DNA of 64,000 nucleotides from Protula sp. h YS-2021 (lineage: Eukaryota > Annelida > Polychaeta > Sabellida > Serpulidae), in the NCBI GenBank assembly GCA_949752745.1, contig OX457028.1:26045458-26109457 (forward strand). The letters are read 5' to 3'. The notes beneath the pieces were generated by a model. The model did no database searches. It was not told the DNA's origin and worked only from the letters and a program-made list of their open reading frames with translations. Position 1 is the stretch's first letter; each line of letters begins with the position of its first letter. Positions 21,063 through 34,400 of the stretch are shown here, piece after piece. Made by a program: the position numbers and the translations under genes.

Positions 21063-23454
21063 CATTCGTTCTCCCCCCCCCCCCCCCCGCAGTCCCAGCG
21101 GACCCTTTCTATCTTCCTAGGACAGAAAGGGTCACAGTTCCTGCAATAGAAATGGCCATTGATCTCAATTTTCGAGGCTCTGGATCTTTCGGTGCACGTT
21201 TAAGGACACCGAGGCTCGAACTGGCAGGCTTTTTTTAAAGCACACTGAGAAGTACCCTGGTGCATTATTTTCGACCTCAGCGAAACTCCCAAACAAGAGT
21301 AATGCGTGGTTTTGCAACTGTGGATTCACTGTTGTTGTGGGCGATAGTGAGGGGTTCGATATCCTGATATCAAGAAAAGACATATTTTTCTCAGTAAAAA
21401 ATTGTTATCTGACCATAAAACTTCGGCGCCATAATTTATAATAGGGCCATTTATGTGATGCACCCTTTCTAAAATAATGCCGTTGGCCCCAGTCGTGCGC
21501 CGATATTTGAAAATTGACATAAATGACATTTCCTATTATAGGAACTATGACTCTTGCTGTCATAGAAAGACCGCAAGAGTCATCTAGGACTAGTTCTGGC
21601 ATTTATGTGTTTTGTGCTATAGATAAAAACAGGCTTGTCAACGAGTTGTTTTTGATCAAAACTGAGCGAAAATAAAGGATCCTACTTGTTTTACTTAAGA
21701 TCACTAAAAAAAGCCAAAGATTTGTGAAAAGTACTTGTTAAAATGACGAATAATCCCTGTGGTATTAAAGATAAACTAAAAATAAATATCCGCTGTCAAA
21801 TTACTCCTCAGCAGAAAATTGCATTTATTGCAGGTTTGCTGTCTTTACCCAAAAGTCAAATGCGATTTATACATTCTGCAGAAATTAATAATGCAGAAAA
21901 AAAAACGTCTAATTTTTTTAAGAATGTATAAAGACGTTATTTGAGTCAGAAAAAGCACACCCAAGGAAACCTTAATAACAGAGACAGTACCTGAAACATT
22001 TTCAGACTTTTTTATTATAATATAGTAATTGACCGTTAAAATTATAAAAGTTTCGTATCTGAAAATGCAAATTTTATCCCAACCGAATTGGTCAAAACGC
22101 AAAAGCTTTTCGACACCGGCAAAAGCCTAAGCACGAGTCGCAGTTTTAGATGTACGCCAAATATTTGGCGTTTCGATAAATCGCCACTTATAACACAAAT
22201 CAAGGGAAAATATACATTCTGCATTTGGCTCTGTCTGGCAAATCTTCTGTAACTATAAGGCGAGGCAGCCTGAAACTTGATACATTTCGAACTGCGAGGG
22301 AACCGTATGAAAACAGTGAAATAAATGATAAAAAATATGGAAGAACAATAGTTCTTAGGTGCTTCTCCACCTGGACTTTGCTTTTTTTTTTCGTATATGA
22401 CAAAAAATGCCGAAATTGTGGAATTTTAAAAATGTAAAATTGCGTAAATGTCGGTAAATACGTGAATCCTCAGAACCCAACCTCTTCAACATCCCTTTTC
22501 GAATAGCTTCCACCCGGGAAAACTCGTTTTTGTGTATTAAAATTGTGAAAAGGTTACGTTCAGAAAAAAGGGTCTTCATTTTTTTCGTAACAGTGTTCAT
22601 TTCAGAGTTTTTCTCTCTTTACTTGTTTGATAACTCGGCTGGGCCATGTCCTTGGACATGTTTGTAATTTGTGGATTGCTAGATATCAAAATACTTTTTC
22701 TCCCACAGTTTTGATCGGCTTGCCTTCAAATTCTGCGCATTGTTCACTAGGCGGTCCCCTGAAAAGTTTCATTTTTGGCGATCAGCAAAAACTGGCCAAA
22801 TAGCGGGGCTACTAAAAACTTAAGTAGCCAGTTTTCAAAACGCTTCTTCTCCCACAATTTTGACCGGATTCCTTTCAAATTTTGTACGAATTTTCTATAG
22901 ATGTTTCTCTTTCGAAAATTGCTTTTTGGGGCGAGTCTCAAAAAAATTGGCCAATTGGCGGCATTTATAATCTTGTTTTCCAAAATGCGTTGGCTGCTGC
23001 AGTTTGATTGGATTTATTGAAACTTTTTTTTTTGCGCACCTCCAAAAATTCGCCTCATGCCTCCGTTTTAATGTTTTAGGGGTCAAGTTTATCGAAATAG
23101 TTTTTCTACAAGTTAATGTAATAATTTTAGTCAGAATGTTTTCATTTTTAGGCATAGTTCTTTAACCAGTTTTCAGTAACCCGTTTTTCAAATATGACGA
23201 CCACTTTTTGGCGTCCATGCAAGCCTATTGATGCTTGATTCACTAGATCTAGGCTGGTCACAATGTCCCAGGGCATGTTGTTTAAAATATCAAGTGATAG
23301 CTTCTAAAAATTTACATATTTTTTTAAAAAGAGCAACCTCTCAACATGCTGAGGTTTTACAGTTGAGCACGAAGCAGTGTCTTATCTAATAGCTGTTATA
23401 TTTATATTTTTGAATAGTTCTTTTCCTTTTGTTTGAGTTAACTACAGCTTCTGG
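21063..23454. other. Intergenic, repeat-derived, no gene seen
   Basis: Begins with a C15-17 run (about 21074-21089) and a 10-bp hairpin GACCCTTTCT/AGAAAGGGTC (21100-21132). The rest is A+T-rich sequence resembling old interspersed repeats, with CAAAATTTTGATCGGATT-like blocks recurring at about 22700-23000. No exon supported. Confidence 0.45.
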
Positions 23455-23511
<57 letters not shown>

Positions 23512-23526
23512 TATATATATATATAT
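23455..23526. repeat. (TA)n microsatellite
   Basis: About 72 bases of nearly pure TA repeat directly upstream of the 1.09-kb dispersed repeat; the partner copy at 51808 is also preceded by (TA)n. Confidence 0.97.
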
Positions 23527-24614
23527 CCTTTCAATCGAGATATATAATGATAATAAGATGACATAAATGATAGAAAAACAGTATAAAGTGAAAAAAACGT
23601 AAAAACTTGTCCAGATTAGCTCACAAGGACCAGCATGTAGAAATTTAATGTAGTGAGAATATTTATTTATTGGCTGTGATCAACGTCATGTTATTTGTAA
23701 AATCGGTCAAAAGCTGATGTCTCGGCGCTTTGTCCGCATGCATCCTGCTAAAAACATATAAGCGTGCATTTAACATGCCTGGTTCAGAGCCCCAACCCTC
23801 CATCCAACCACTCTCGAGGGTGTGATTTTTTAGAGACTTTCGAAGCTTCTGTTTTACATTTTGACCGTTATAACTTGAAATTCGATGAGTAGCATCCAAA
23901 AACTACATCGAAAATTTTATGACAATTAATGATTAATATATATAATATTCTGTATATAATGCTGCATTAAAATGATACACACAGAAATGCACGCTATTAA
24001 ATTTAAAGTCTGTTAATTTTTTTTATCGTGCTCAGATGCACACAAGTTCAACTGATCTCTAGCTGTATTGCATGCCCACACATGTACTTATTTTTAGCAG
24101 TGCACCAATTAAAGCCACTGTGTTTACAGCAGGCCTCAGCTGTGAGGTAATAGCAAACTATACACAGCGAGCATCAGCCTTTTGCTCAGTGCAGAAGAAA
24201 CGAAAAATTACCCTGTCTTTGTGTATTGATTTGACCTTGAAAACAACCTTAATAATAAATAAAAAATATCGATAGAACTACTTTACATCAAGTTCTATAT
24301 ACTGCGAAAGTTTGGTGTCAATCGGACATGTAGTTTCTGACGAGTTGTGATGACAAAATGACGGCTGAGTGTAAAGAAAAAAAAAACGATGAAAATCTCA
24401 CGGGTGCCCTAATACCAAAACATTTAACTCTTTGCAAGACTTCGTCTTGCCAAGTGCTAATGACACATCTTTCATGGGGATTTGTAGTTCTGTTCAGACA
24501 AATTCTGAAACACTGTCAGGCCCACACCTTTAGAACTTTACACAGTGGAAATATATGTTATGGAGATGTCTAACGTTGTAAAATCTTTGAAACCGGCAAA
24601 AACTTGGCGGATTG
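23527..24614. repeat. 1.09-kb dispersed repeat, copy 1 (partner 51808-52890)
   Basis: Starts CCTTTCAATCGAGATATATA and aligns with few differences to 51808-52890 in the same orientation, ending at CTTGGCGGATTG. A 78-codon - strand frame (23663-23899) is conserved in both copies but has no recognised domain. Class unknown; probably a non-autonomous transposon or an insert in a larger repeat. Confidence 0.88.
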
Positions 24615-25840
24615 CCAGTTTGTCAAATAGTGATGAAAATTACACATTCTGCATCGAGACTTGGGAGTTTCAGCCAGAGAAGTTCTCAGAAGCTATAAGG
24701 CCCAGAGTTTGAGAAAGTATCAATAAATGTTTCAAACAGTCTTCTGTAGTGATTCTGCCATATCACAGCCATAATAAACACCAGATAAAGTGTTCATTTC
24801 TGTGTGCTATATCTGTAAATTGTCTGGAACATTTTTACATTGGGAGCACCGTCAATACACTCTAGAGTGTATGTTGGCAGCAATAATCAGACCTAATTTG
24901 GTTATACGTTTTAATGTTTACTTTTCAACAACATTATACCATGGAGAGTGCACCTTCACACAAACTAAATGAAAGTGGCTGTATCTTACTACTTTTACGT
25001 AGTTTAACTACGTTCGAACTGGAAAGCAAATTTTTTCTTTTTTCTCTGCAAATCGTTTCCATGCAACTCATAAAAAAACGCTATAACACAGCGTATGGAT
25101 AGATGTATCCATAACTTGCTCAGCACAGTGTGTGCTGTTGGATAACATACGTGGCGCGTTGCGTTGTGTGAGCAAAATCAATGCGGGCTGTTTGGTACCA
25201 AGACAGAAATAGCTAAAAGGGACAGTTTCTGTATTGAATATATGCTTTAATCAAATTTATCAAAAATTATCGAAAATATAGCTGGTTGCAGAGCTTATTA
25301 AACCGTTTTAATCACGAAATCAGTTGCTTTTTAGGATTTTTTTTCAAATAAAGTAATTTTCTTTTTTGGATGGATCCATGTCCTGTGCAGTCTTCAGTCG
25401 AATATCCTGATCCCAACAGACCGCTGCCTTCCCGCCGATTTAATTTAATGCATGGAAATGTCAATTGTATTGATCTGTTAAAAGTTTGGTTTGTGTAAAT
25501 GTTAACAATGTAGAAAAGTTTATTCCTTTCCATGTGTATTAATTTGCTTAGAAAAAGCGAAGCGCCACTCTGGTGCAGCTGTGATGTCGTTATCGAAATA
25601 AACACAAGCTAGAATTTGTAGCCAAGAACGAAATTAATGTTGAGGATACGTGCTATATTTTCGTAATATAATAGAATTAAAATTTTCACAAACTGTCCTC
25701 CGTGTTTTGATGGAATCGTAGTTCATGTCCTGTTACTCTGTTGGCATCTGGGCACCGTCACTTCTTATTTTAAAATTTCGCCACGTTTAGAATTATTAAA
25801 AAAAATGAAAAATAACCTCACATCAGACAGTTGGAATATG
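24615..25840. other. Intergenic, nothing firm
   Basis: The beginning continues sequence past the conserved end of the 1.09-kb repeat and resembles 22090-22230 (CACATTCTGCAT-type block), so it is probably repeat-derived. No exon seen. Confidence 0.4.
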
Positions 25841-26543
25841 CCGTAATTTGGGGTGTATAAGTCGGGACTTTAGATTGATTTTACTTTTTATTTAGCTTTC
25901 CTGGACTTATACAGTGGTCGACTTAAACACTGGTTATTTTTATTTTTGTTGTTGAGTAAAAAGTCAATCTCCTAAGTAAACAAGACATGTAAACTCAGTG
26001 CATTAGTCACTAAGCGAAATAGATTGCTTACTCGAAGCACATCAAAAAAGTCTGTTCCTGCCTTCAAAATGTCGCAAGTGCACCCAAAAACCGAAGTGGC
26101 TTGATCCATTGCTTTGGATTCCTGCTCACCTAGTGTTTGACACAGGACGAAAGGGGTGCGGTTGCTGCAATAGTAGACAGGCCACGTTTAACTACTTTGC
26201 ATGCGTGTTGCGGCGTCATCCTCTACGGAGTAATAATGTATAAATAACAGTGTTTTTCTTTTATGTTTTGTAACCATTGAAGGGACAATGGAAGACCTTA
26301 GAATGTCTATGAGGGCAAAGACAGAGTTAAAAACCCGTCCAGGGTAACCACTGTTGATAAAATAAACCTGGACAAGAGTGAATGTGTGAGTTGTGAAACA
26401 AAAAAAAGGGGGTTCGGGGGTCACCTAGCCTGTAGAATTCGACTGACACAGAATTCGACTTGTACACAAACTTTTATCTATTTCGGTCATTTTAAAGCGG
26501 CCTTGACTTATACATGGATCGACTTGTACGCCAAAATTATGCT
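25841..26543. mobile_element. ~700-bp MITE-like element
   Basis: The left end CCGTAATTTGGGGTGTATAA GTCG and the right end, read inverted (CATAATTTTGGCGTACAAGT CG), form terminal inverted repeats. Sub-terminal GACTTATACA.TGG.TCGACTT motifs recur at both ends. No transposase is encoded. Confidence 0.65.
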
Positions 26544-28045
26544 CTTTTTTGTGGAAGCAAGAAAAGGAATCGGTTGAACAGACTCAGAAAATACCAAATT
26601 CCACAGCTGTGATAGTTTTTTATCACAAATCTGCCATTTTTTAATTTTAGTCGACTTTCTGTTTTCAGTGTGACTGTTTATGAAGTGGACTTTTTTTCCT
26701 TTTTTATATGTCAGACTAGAATGGTTAGAACGCCTTTCAACTATGTCCTTCACAGAATCTACTAGAATATATGCATGTAATTAAAATTTAACTAGATTTT
26801 ATCTAAGGGTAAGTGTCCGCACCAAATATGAAATGGGCTTTCTTTTCTTTCAGGTGACCTATTGTATCACTGGATTTGTGACTTGATACTAAATTTCTCA
26901 GGTGTCACCTTAAATGTAAAAGTTTGTCAGTATAAGTTGGAAAATTAACCTCGACTGTTATTTTTCGCGGTTTTTTTTATCGGTTTTCTTAAAACGGTAG
27001 AAAATGGTAGAAAAGTTGATTTGCAATAAAAATATTTTCCACTCCTGTAGCTATAACAGCTGAGTCATTTTGAAACTTGTTTGACAATGACATGTACATA
27101 AGAATATGTGTTGTTTTATGTCGAAATTGATTGATGTGGACATTTTCGGTATTTGGTCATAAACATTGAAAAACATTACGATGATTTTCAAAAATGAATC
27201 ACATTGTTCAGTTTTTGACAGTCTGTTCCCAAAGTTGATGGGAGTTGGCCCAGGGGTTTCTCCAGTTGGGCCTGTGCTTGTGATATTTTTTTTTCGTTGT
27301 TTCAGCTGATCACAATAGCCCTGGACATTCTTGCTATTAAACACATCGTTACAACATACATGTAGATAATCCCCATGGTGTTCTGCAATGGAATCTGTAT
27401 GAGCTTTGATCGAAACAATCAAAGCGGCTCCGTTTCTTAGATAGAAGAATGTCTTCTTGTTATTTACTTCTCATTTTTTCCTGTGCCTCCCCTCCCCCCT
27501 CCCCTCACCACCTAAATTCCCGAACCAACAATGTTCTATTCTCACGATAATGTCGAAAAACTACGTGACGACATTTCTGTCTATTAAAAAAAAAGCAAAC
27601 ATTATTGAAATTATGATACAACAGTAACTCGAAATGGCAGCTTTAGATTTTTATATTCCATTATCAGATTGGAAGCATTGCTGCAGCCTTTTCGGCAATC
27701 AAGTAATACTCTGCAAAAAAGAGCAAACCGTCTGATTTTTTTGAGACTGCAGTGATCAGTATTCCTTGTGTGTACAAACAAAAAAAATAAAATATAATAG
27801 CATAATCTGAAGCTTTGGGCGTCATATTTTGGTAATATACAATTTGGATGACGCCCCGTGTCCGTTGGGCTGAGGGGAAAAAAAGTGCGTTTGAGCATAA
27901 TAGCGATTTTCTCAGAGTATTCTGGGAGAGACACGTAATGTGCTTCGCGAGGCAGTCAGCTTGAGGAAAAGTCTGACATCATGCAGACACCACCACGTAA
28001 ACAGCTGTTATTGGCACGAGCCCCCCTCGTGAGAGAGGCCACGCA

Positions 28046-28047
<2 letters not shown>
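26544..28047. other. Intergenic region upstream of METTL26-like gene
   Basis: No exon supported. It includes a pyrimidine-rich stretch at 27480-27510. The 5' parts of both the GLD2-like (-) and METTL26-like (+) genes should lie in or near this interval, but I see no clear core promoter. Confidence 0.4.

Positions 28048-28082
<35 letters not shown>
28048..28082. repeat. (TA)n microsatellite
   Basis: About 35 bases of TA repeat some 250 bases upstream of the METTL26-like start codon. Confidence 0.97.
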
Positions 28083-28084
<2 letters not shown>

Positions 28085-28335
28085 CAGGCGCTGACAACGT
28101 CTGGTTGTAGCCGATAGATCGATAGCGTGATTGCAGTAAGATCGCTGTCAATCACTGGTGGATCATATCAGGGATCGATCACGTTAGTTCTCGTGCTGAT
28201 CTCTGTTCTCGTTAATTACAGAGAGGATACGGTGTTGCCGTAAGAAAAGTATTCCACACATTTAAAAGGCTGCAGCTTTGTGCTCGTGACTTGGGTGTCG
28301 TAGACAAGGATACTCGGCGTGTCAGCACTGTCACC

Positions 28336-28474
28336 ATGGCAACACTAGCATCGCAGACTACTTCAACGGTGTTGCGTTCACCCGCTGCTGAAAGGAATAA
28401 GCAACCATTGTTAAAAGTGCTGTCGGAAGTACTTCCGTCGAACGGTGACGTTCAGGCCTTGGAAATAGCTTCTG
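28336..28474 (+). CDS. METTL26: METTL26-like, exon 1
   Basis: ATG at 28336 in good context (CACCATGG). The same frame is open upstream to about 28291 but has no other ATG. Encodes 46 codons plus one base, ending ALEIAS; donor GTTAGT. The AAERNK motif is family-specific. Confidence 0.9.
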
Positions 28475-31400
28475 GTTAGTGGGATAAGTCATTTTTTAAT
28501 TTTTAAATTCCAAATGGGGTCACCCATGCATTTTTTTTTTTTTTTTTTTGGCTGGCTGTCTTCACATGTAAGTCTTATTTTATAAATAACAAAAAAAATT
28601 CACGCTTTACTGTTTAGAGAGAAAAGTGTTTGAACAACTGAATTAAGTTTGAATGGGGTTCAGTTTTAGTGTTATGCGGGGGGGGGGGGGGGGTCCAGCT
28701 ATTTTAAGATCGGGCTGTTGTAGCACGCGATTCTTTCCCGTTTGTCTCTTTATGCTTCGCTGAGAAGCAAGCTGATGGTCTGTTGATATCATCCACGCAA
28801 CTCGGCTGATGATAGATGCTCCAGCACCTTACCCACAATACTGTCTCTGCCCCCTTCCTGTGTGGCTCGAATGAGCGAAGCCAAATCAATAATAAAAAAA
28901 AAAACGAAAAAAGCGGTATAAAACTTGAGGAGTGAGTCATAACATATCTTCACTGATATAAATTGGCACAAAGATGTATGTATTCTGTAAAGGTGGAGGT
29001 TGGGTGGCTGGTGTCCGGGACCTGTAGAGGTGGAGGTTGGATGGCTGGTGCCCACGATCTGTAGAGGTGGAGGTTGGGTGTCTGGTGCCCAGAACCGTTT
29101 TCGTAGTTTTTTTTCCCGTACAAGAAACATGTAAACTAAAGTGAAAAAAACTGACTGATCAGAACTTGGATATTTGTATTACACTTTTTATGCGCAATAA
29201 GAATGTCTGAAGCTTCAAGTGTTGTGATAATTGTACTTGTTGATGGTAATTGACCTGAACTGCCTGCTATTAGCCAGTGTGGGTCAACATTATTTGTAAG
29301 AACTTCGATTTGCATGTGCACACGTATGGGTTACATTAATGCGGTGTTGCCTCTTATTAATCAGATGACTGAGACTGCGAAATATTGTCATTAAATCCGA
29401 TATGTCGACGTAGCTAATATGCGACATAGATGATATGTCGTTATGGCCAATATGCCGTCATAACCTACACTTTTAAACAGCGAGAGGCTAATGTCGTTAT
29501 AAAGGGGTTCTACTGTGTGTGCAGTGAACACGTATACAAACAGCGTTTCTCGGATATACAGACGCGAAGAACCACGCGACCTTCGGGGGGGGGGTGGCGA
29601 TTTATACCACAAGAACGGGACTCGAAACATCAGTTCTCGCCATCGGTGCGGCCGTTGTCGCTGTGCATTTCTATCTCAGCCCTCGGGGCAAGGAGACTAT
29701 ATTTTGTCCGGTGCTAACAGGACAGAGCGCTTTTCAACCCTGAACTAACAGTCATGTGATCTGGCGGTCATGTGATCTCACTGAGAGATCAATATACAGG
29801 GAAAGCTCTGCAACCATAAGTCCTTACATGCAGAAATGACATAAGTTCTTGTCTGTATTAGGTTCATACTATCTAGTTTCTGATGTACTTATTGCAGGCA
29901 AGCCACTGGAGGAAAAACAAACGAGGACCAAAATGACAAGTGTCAGTGGCAAATGTTTACCATTACTTTTACAGTTCCCGTTCAGTGCTGAAAATAGCAC
30001 AGTACTAATTAGTAGGGGGTACAGTCTCTGCATGTCTTTCTGCCCAACACTATTTTTACTGAATGCTCTATATGGCAGTCTATACGCTGCGGGCTGCTCT
30101 GTTTAAACACTTTACCCCACTTATATGTAGAATTCTGTCAAGTACATCCTTGAGAAAACATTGCATAATAAGCCATTTATGGGGCGAAATGGCGCTCCCC
30201 AAAAATAAAAGGACGCGACTTGAAAGATCCAACTACCGAGATTTCAACTCCCCCCCCCCCCCCAAGCCGGATAGGAAGTGAAATATTTTTCCATTCCCCC
30301 ACCCCAGGAACTTGAAGATGGTTTCAGGATACCTTAACGAGCAGGTTTATTAAAAAGAGTTAGGAAATGTTTTATGAACGTTTCAGGAAGTAGTTATTAT
30401 GCACACAGAGCGACCTGAGAAGATTTCATGCACTGTTCTAGCGTGTCCACGCCCTCTTTTCGGTGTTATTCTTTAGTACACCAAAGGAATTGAAATTACG
30501 GTCATAAATCTTTGATTGTGGAATCTTGACTGATGCTTAGATGGTCCTTAAAAAAAACCCCGAAACCCTACTATAATTAACGTGCTTTCACCAGAAACGC
30601 ACTGTTAAATAGCTGAGAAGCGCTGGCTTGTTTTATGTAGAAACGAAATGGGTATTTTGTTCCAGGGTGCTGCTTTGCAAATCAAATTTACAGGGTACTT
30701 TTTCTCACCCGATGGTTAATTAAATAGGCCATTGCAACCCCTTTTATGAAATGTGCAATAATTAAGGCCCGTATCGTGAAAGATAAATGTGCCAAATCTT
30801 AATGTGCTAGGGAGGACGACTTCCATTGTTGCATATTTTTTCTAAAATTTTAAATGCTACGTGTTGAAAAATAAAATGCACATCAGTTTTTCAAGCATAT
30901 TAATATCCATTACAGTAGTAAAGAGTATTCGGTTGGGGGGACGGGGAGTATTCGATCCCTGTCCGTTGATAATATTTCGGACACCCTTCGGAAATAGATT
31001 TTATCGCAGGATTGGGCAAAGAAATCACCATGTTTTCTGGGCCATTCTGAGTGATTATCTACTGTATTAATTTTGGCTGTTAAAAAAACACTTGCTGCTG
31101 CATCTACAGTTTTAAGAAGTCGCCTAATATGAATGATGAAGATATCCAAGAAGAAAAGGCAATTCTTGTTTCAAAATTCTCTTGTTTGCCAGCTAACTTT
31201 ATACACAGAACGACGAACCTGCCAAGTACCGATGCATTTTTTGCCCCATTAGTAATCTCAGACTCTACTATTTATGAATATAACATTTCATTGCAGAAGA
31301 AAATTACAACGATTTAGGTAGCTTGGAAACTTTTATTTTGTTGCGCAGGTTCAAATTCACGTGGCGTACATTGTACGTATTTTTTCGCCATGCCTACATG

Positions 31401-34400
31401 ATAAATATGACGAAGTTTCCAAGTGGAGAAAAAAATACGTTCCATTTTCTGAGCCGTATGCTGTAATCTCAAGAGTTGTTTACTACACACACATTTACTA
31501 TTTATGAGATATCTGCTTTAAGGCACGGGACAACATGTGTGTTTCTTCGCGGAGAATTTACCCCACGTGACTTGGCGGCCGTCAGAGATAGACAACCAAT
31601 CACTTTACAGGTAAACCGACCAAAAACAAACACCTCCTCTCCCCTCCCCGCCCCCCGCCCCCCGCCTCCAACAGTCTGACGGGGGGGGGGGGGAGGGGGT
31701 TATCCCCTCGCTTCTTTCACTTCCTCATTGGAATGTGATACTTCATTGAAAGACTGGTGAATATGGCCTAGGGAATAAAACAGACACCACCTGCAAGAAA
31801 TATTTACCGGTGGCTTCAATGCCTAGCGGTTATTTTTGGGAGATACATGCCTTTAGGAATTCAAGAACAACACATTTTTTACGTACATTAGTGACCGAAA
31901 AAGAAAAAAAGCCGGTGAAGAAACGTATGTAATGTGTAGAAAACACAATTGTCGTTGATACTTTTTTTGCTTAAAACATATTGATTAAATAAGTGAAAAA
32001 AATGTAGGACTAGAAAAATTCCCTTGGCCTTTTTACCTTGGCTTTTTTGTCCATCAGTTCGAAGATTAAAAAAAAAAAGTCTTGATTAATTGAGATAAAA
32101 AAGTAGAAGCAGACATAAGAAATGAAATCTTCTCAGGTCGCTCTGTTCCCAGAGGGAATCAGATGAAGAAAATTCTGGTAAAAAAAATGGTGTTTTTATG
32201 ACCAAACCCGACGAATTCTGTGGGTCGTATAGCACTTGTCTTGTCCGCCCATGCGTTCAGTGTTGCATGTGTGCACCCTCGGGAAGCCACCTGAAGTCTA
32301 CTTGGAATGAACAAAATAGTCATACAGGTGTATGTTGAGGTTGTGACCCTTTTATTGTTGATGTCTGTCCGTCTGTCCGTCCGCTGTCCGTCATATGTAC
32401 GGGTACCTTTGTAGAAAATAAAGCATACTGCTGTTAACTCGTCATGTTATTTTAGGTGATGGAATCTGAAAACTAAATAGAATGTAGAAGATATATTGAA
32501 GATATGCACTGCCCTTTATGGATGTCTGCGGTCTGACACCACAGGGGTCTGAAATTATTTCAGAAGTGTTGTCATTGAAAGCTACGATTTTAAAATAGAT
32601 TTGTTTTAGTGGTTCAGTGTGTATTTTTTGTCAACAGTATACGAGGCTATATAAAGAATACAGAAGTGACAAATGTCAAAGATCCAGTATTCATCAACGC
32701 AACACAGCCGGTTCGAGAGTGGGCCAATGGCGAACTGGAGCCCGGGTATTATGACGTCATTCTGTGTGTCAACATGACCCACATTTCCGAATGGGCGAGC
32801 ACAGAGGTACATCATGTTTTTTTTTTCTTTGGAAAATTTGTGTATTGAGTGGTTGGTGACAACAGTAACATTTGACAGTTGCTACTAGCAGATGCAAATT
32901 TTATTCATTGGCTTAAACATGTATTCGTCTGACCTTCACATTGTCCGTCATACCACTGTGTGCAGGGTTATTGAAAGGATTCCGGGCTGTTGTCCCAAAA
33001 TTCTCTTAAAATATCGCTGACTGTTAAATGGATTTCCCAAAGAAAATCATTTCTCTAAAGTTGTAGTGTTGGAAGCATCGTCACAATAGCATGCTTCTGC
33101 TAAGTGCCTACTGAACTAGTCCATCTTCAAATATGCGTGTAAGTCCGATAGAAAAAAATCCTGGTTGAACTGGAGTTCTCATTGTGCAATTGTACAATGA
33201 TTGCAAATGTCTACGCAAAGGTTGCCACAATGTCCAGGCATCTGTAAAATGCGAATTCCACAGAACCGCGAATCACCCAGTGCGACGCTGTAACACTTCA
33301 TTAACACAAAAATTGTCAAATTGCCAGCGCTTGACAAATTTCAGTATTGAATTTAAATGAGGCTTTAAGTGCTGCGGAGTCTCCTTAAAATTTCTCTCAG
33401 AGTCATTCTGTATAAAGTAATTCTTTTTAACCGGAAGTTTGGGCTACACATCCAGATTAGTGTCAGTAGCTTGTTTGCGCAGTGGCGAATAGACAAACCG
33501 TGAACCCCCCCCCCCCCCCTTCCTCCCAATTCCCATTCAATCCCATCCCAGTCCCTGACATTTAGCGGCGTTAAGCGTTAAGTTAACGCCTTCAAATGCC
33601 ATTTTAACGCCAGGATTTTATTTTTAGGAAGTCACGTATAAAAAAATCCTCACCCTAAATTCCGTTCATATCTTGAGTGAAACTTCAGAATAGAAGTTTC
33701 ATTCATAGTAAATTTTGCTGTGCAATGTTTTTGAAATTACCAGTTTTTTTAACAACTACCCTTTAGCAGTAATAAGAAGGAGAAATTTAGAGGACTGCAT
33801 CTAATATCTGTTCAGTAACTGTTAAGCTTTTAATCTCAATGACCATAATGGACTAATGCTGTTTAAAACGGCTTTCGATTTGTCGAGTTTACGTTGAAGC
33901 AGCGACTTGCAATTCAACTTTTAACACCCCACGCCCAATAATTTAATCAGCTGGAAATAATTTGGTTATTTCATCCCCTTGGAGAACATTCACATAACTT
34001 AATGTCATATTTCTTTTGCACTACAGTAAAAAGTATGAGTACAATTTCGAAAGAGGTGTGAATTATGCTGCTCCAAAAGCCATCCAACTATGGCAGGTGT
34101 CACATGCTGAAAACGTAAATAAAGGAATATAAGCAAGGAACTGACAAAGAAGAAAAAGAAACATTACGCGTAAAAGCCTTTTATAAAACTGGGGACTACC
34201 ATTAGCAAATAAAGAGCTGTGCCATCTGTGGTCAACCCATTTCTGTGATACTATTAGCAACCGAAAGCTATCAGGCCAGTCTAATTTGAAGGTTTAAGCT
34301 GTTTTTCATGTTTCGTTTTTTTCTTTCCAACGTAAGTCTTGGCTAATGGCATCATACAATTGTTTTTCCCGCCCGCCCCCCCCCCCCAAAAAAAAAGTTA

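Noticed and set aside
31350..31420. Segment after GTTGCGCAG once considered as METTL26-like exon 2 (HVAYIVRIF-like reading)
   Set aside because: Phase is wrong without a frameshift; the segment at 31523-31610 fits perfectly in phase and motif.
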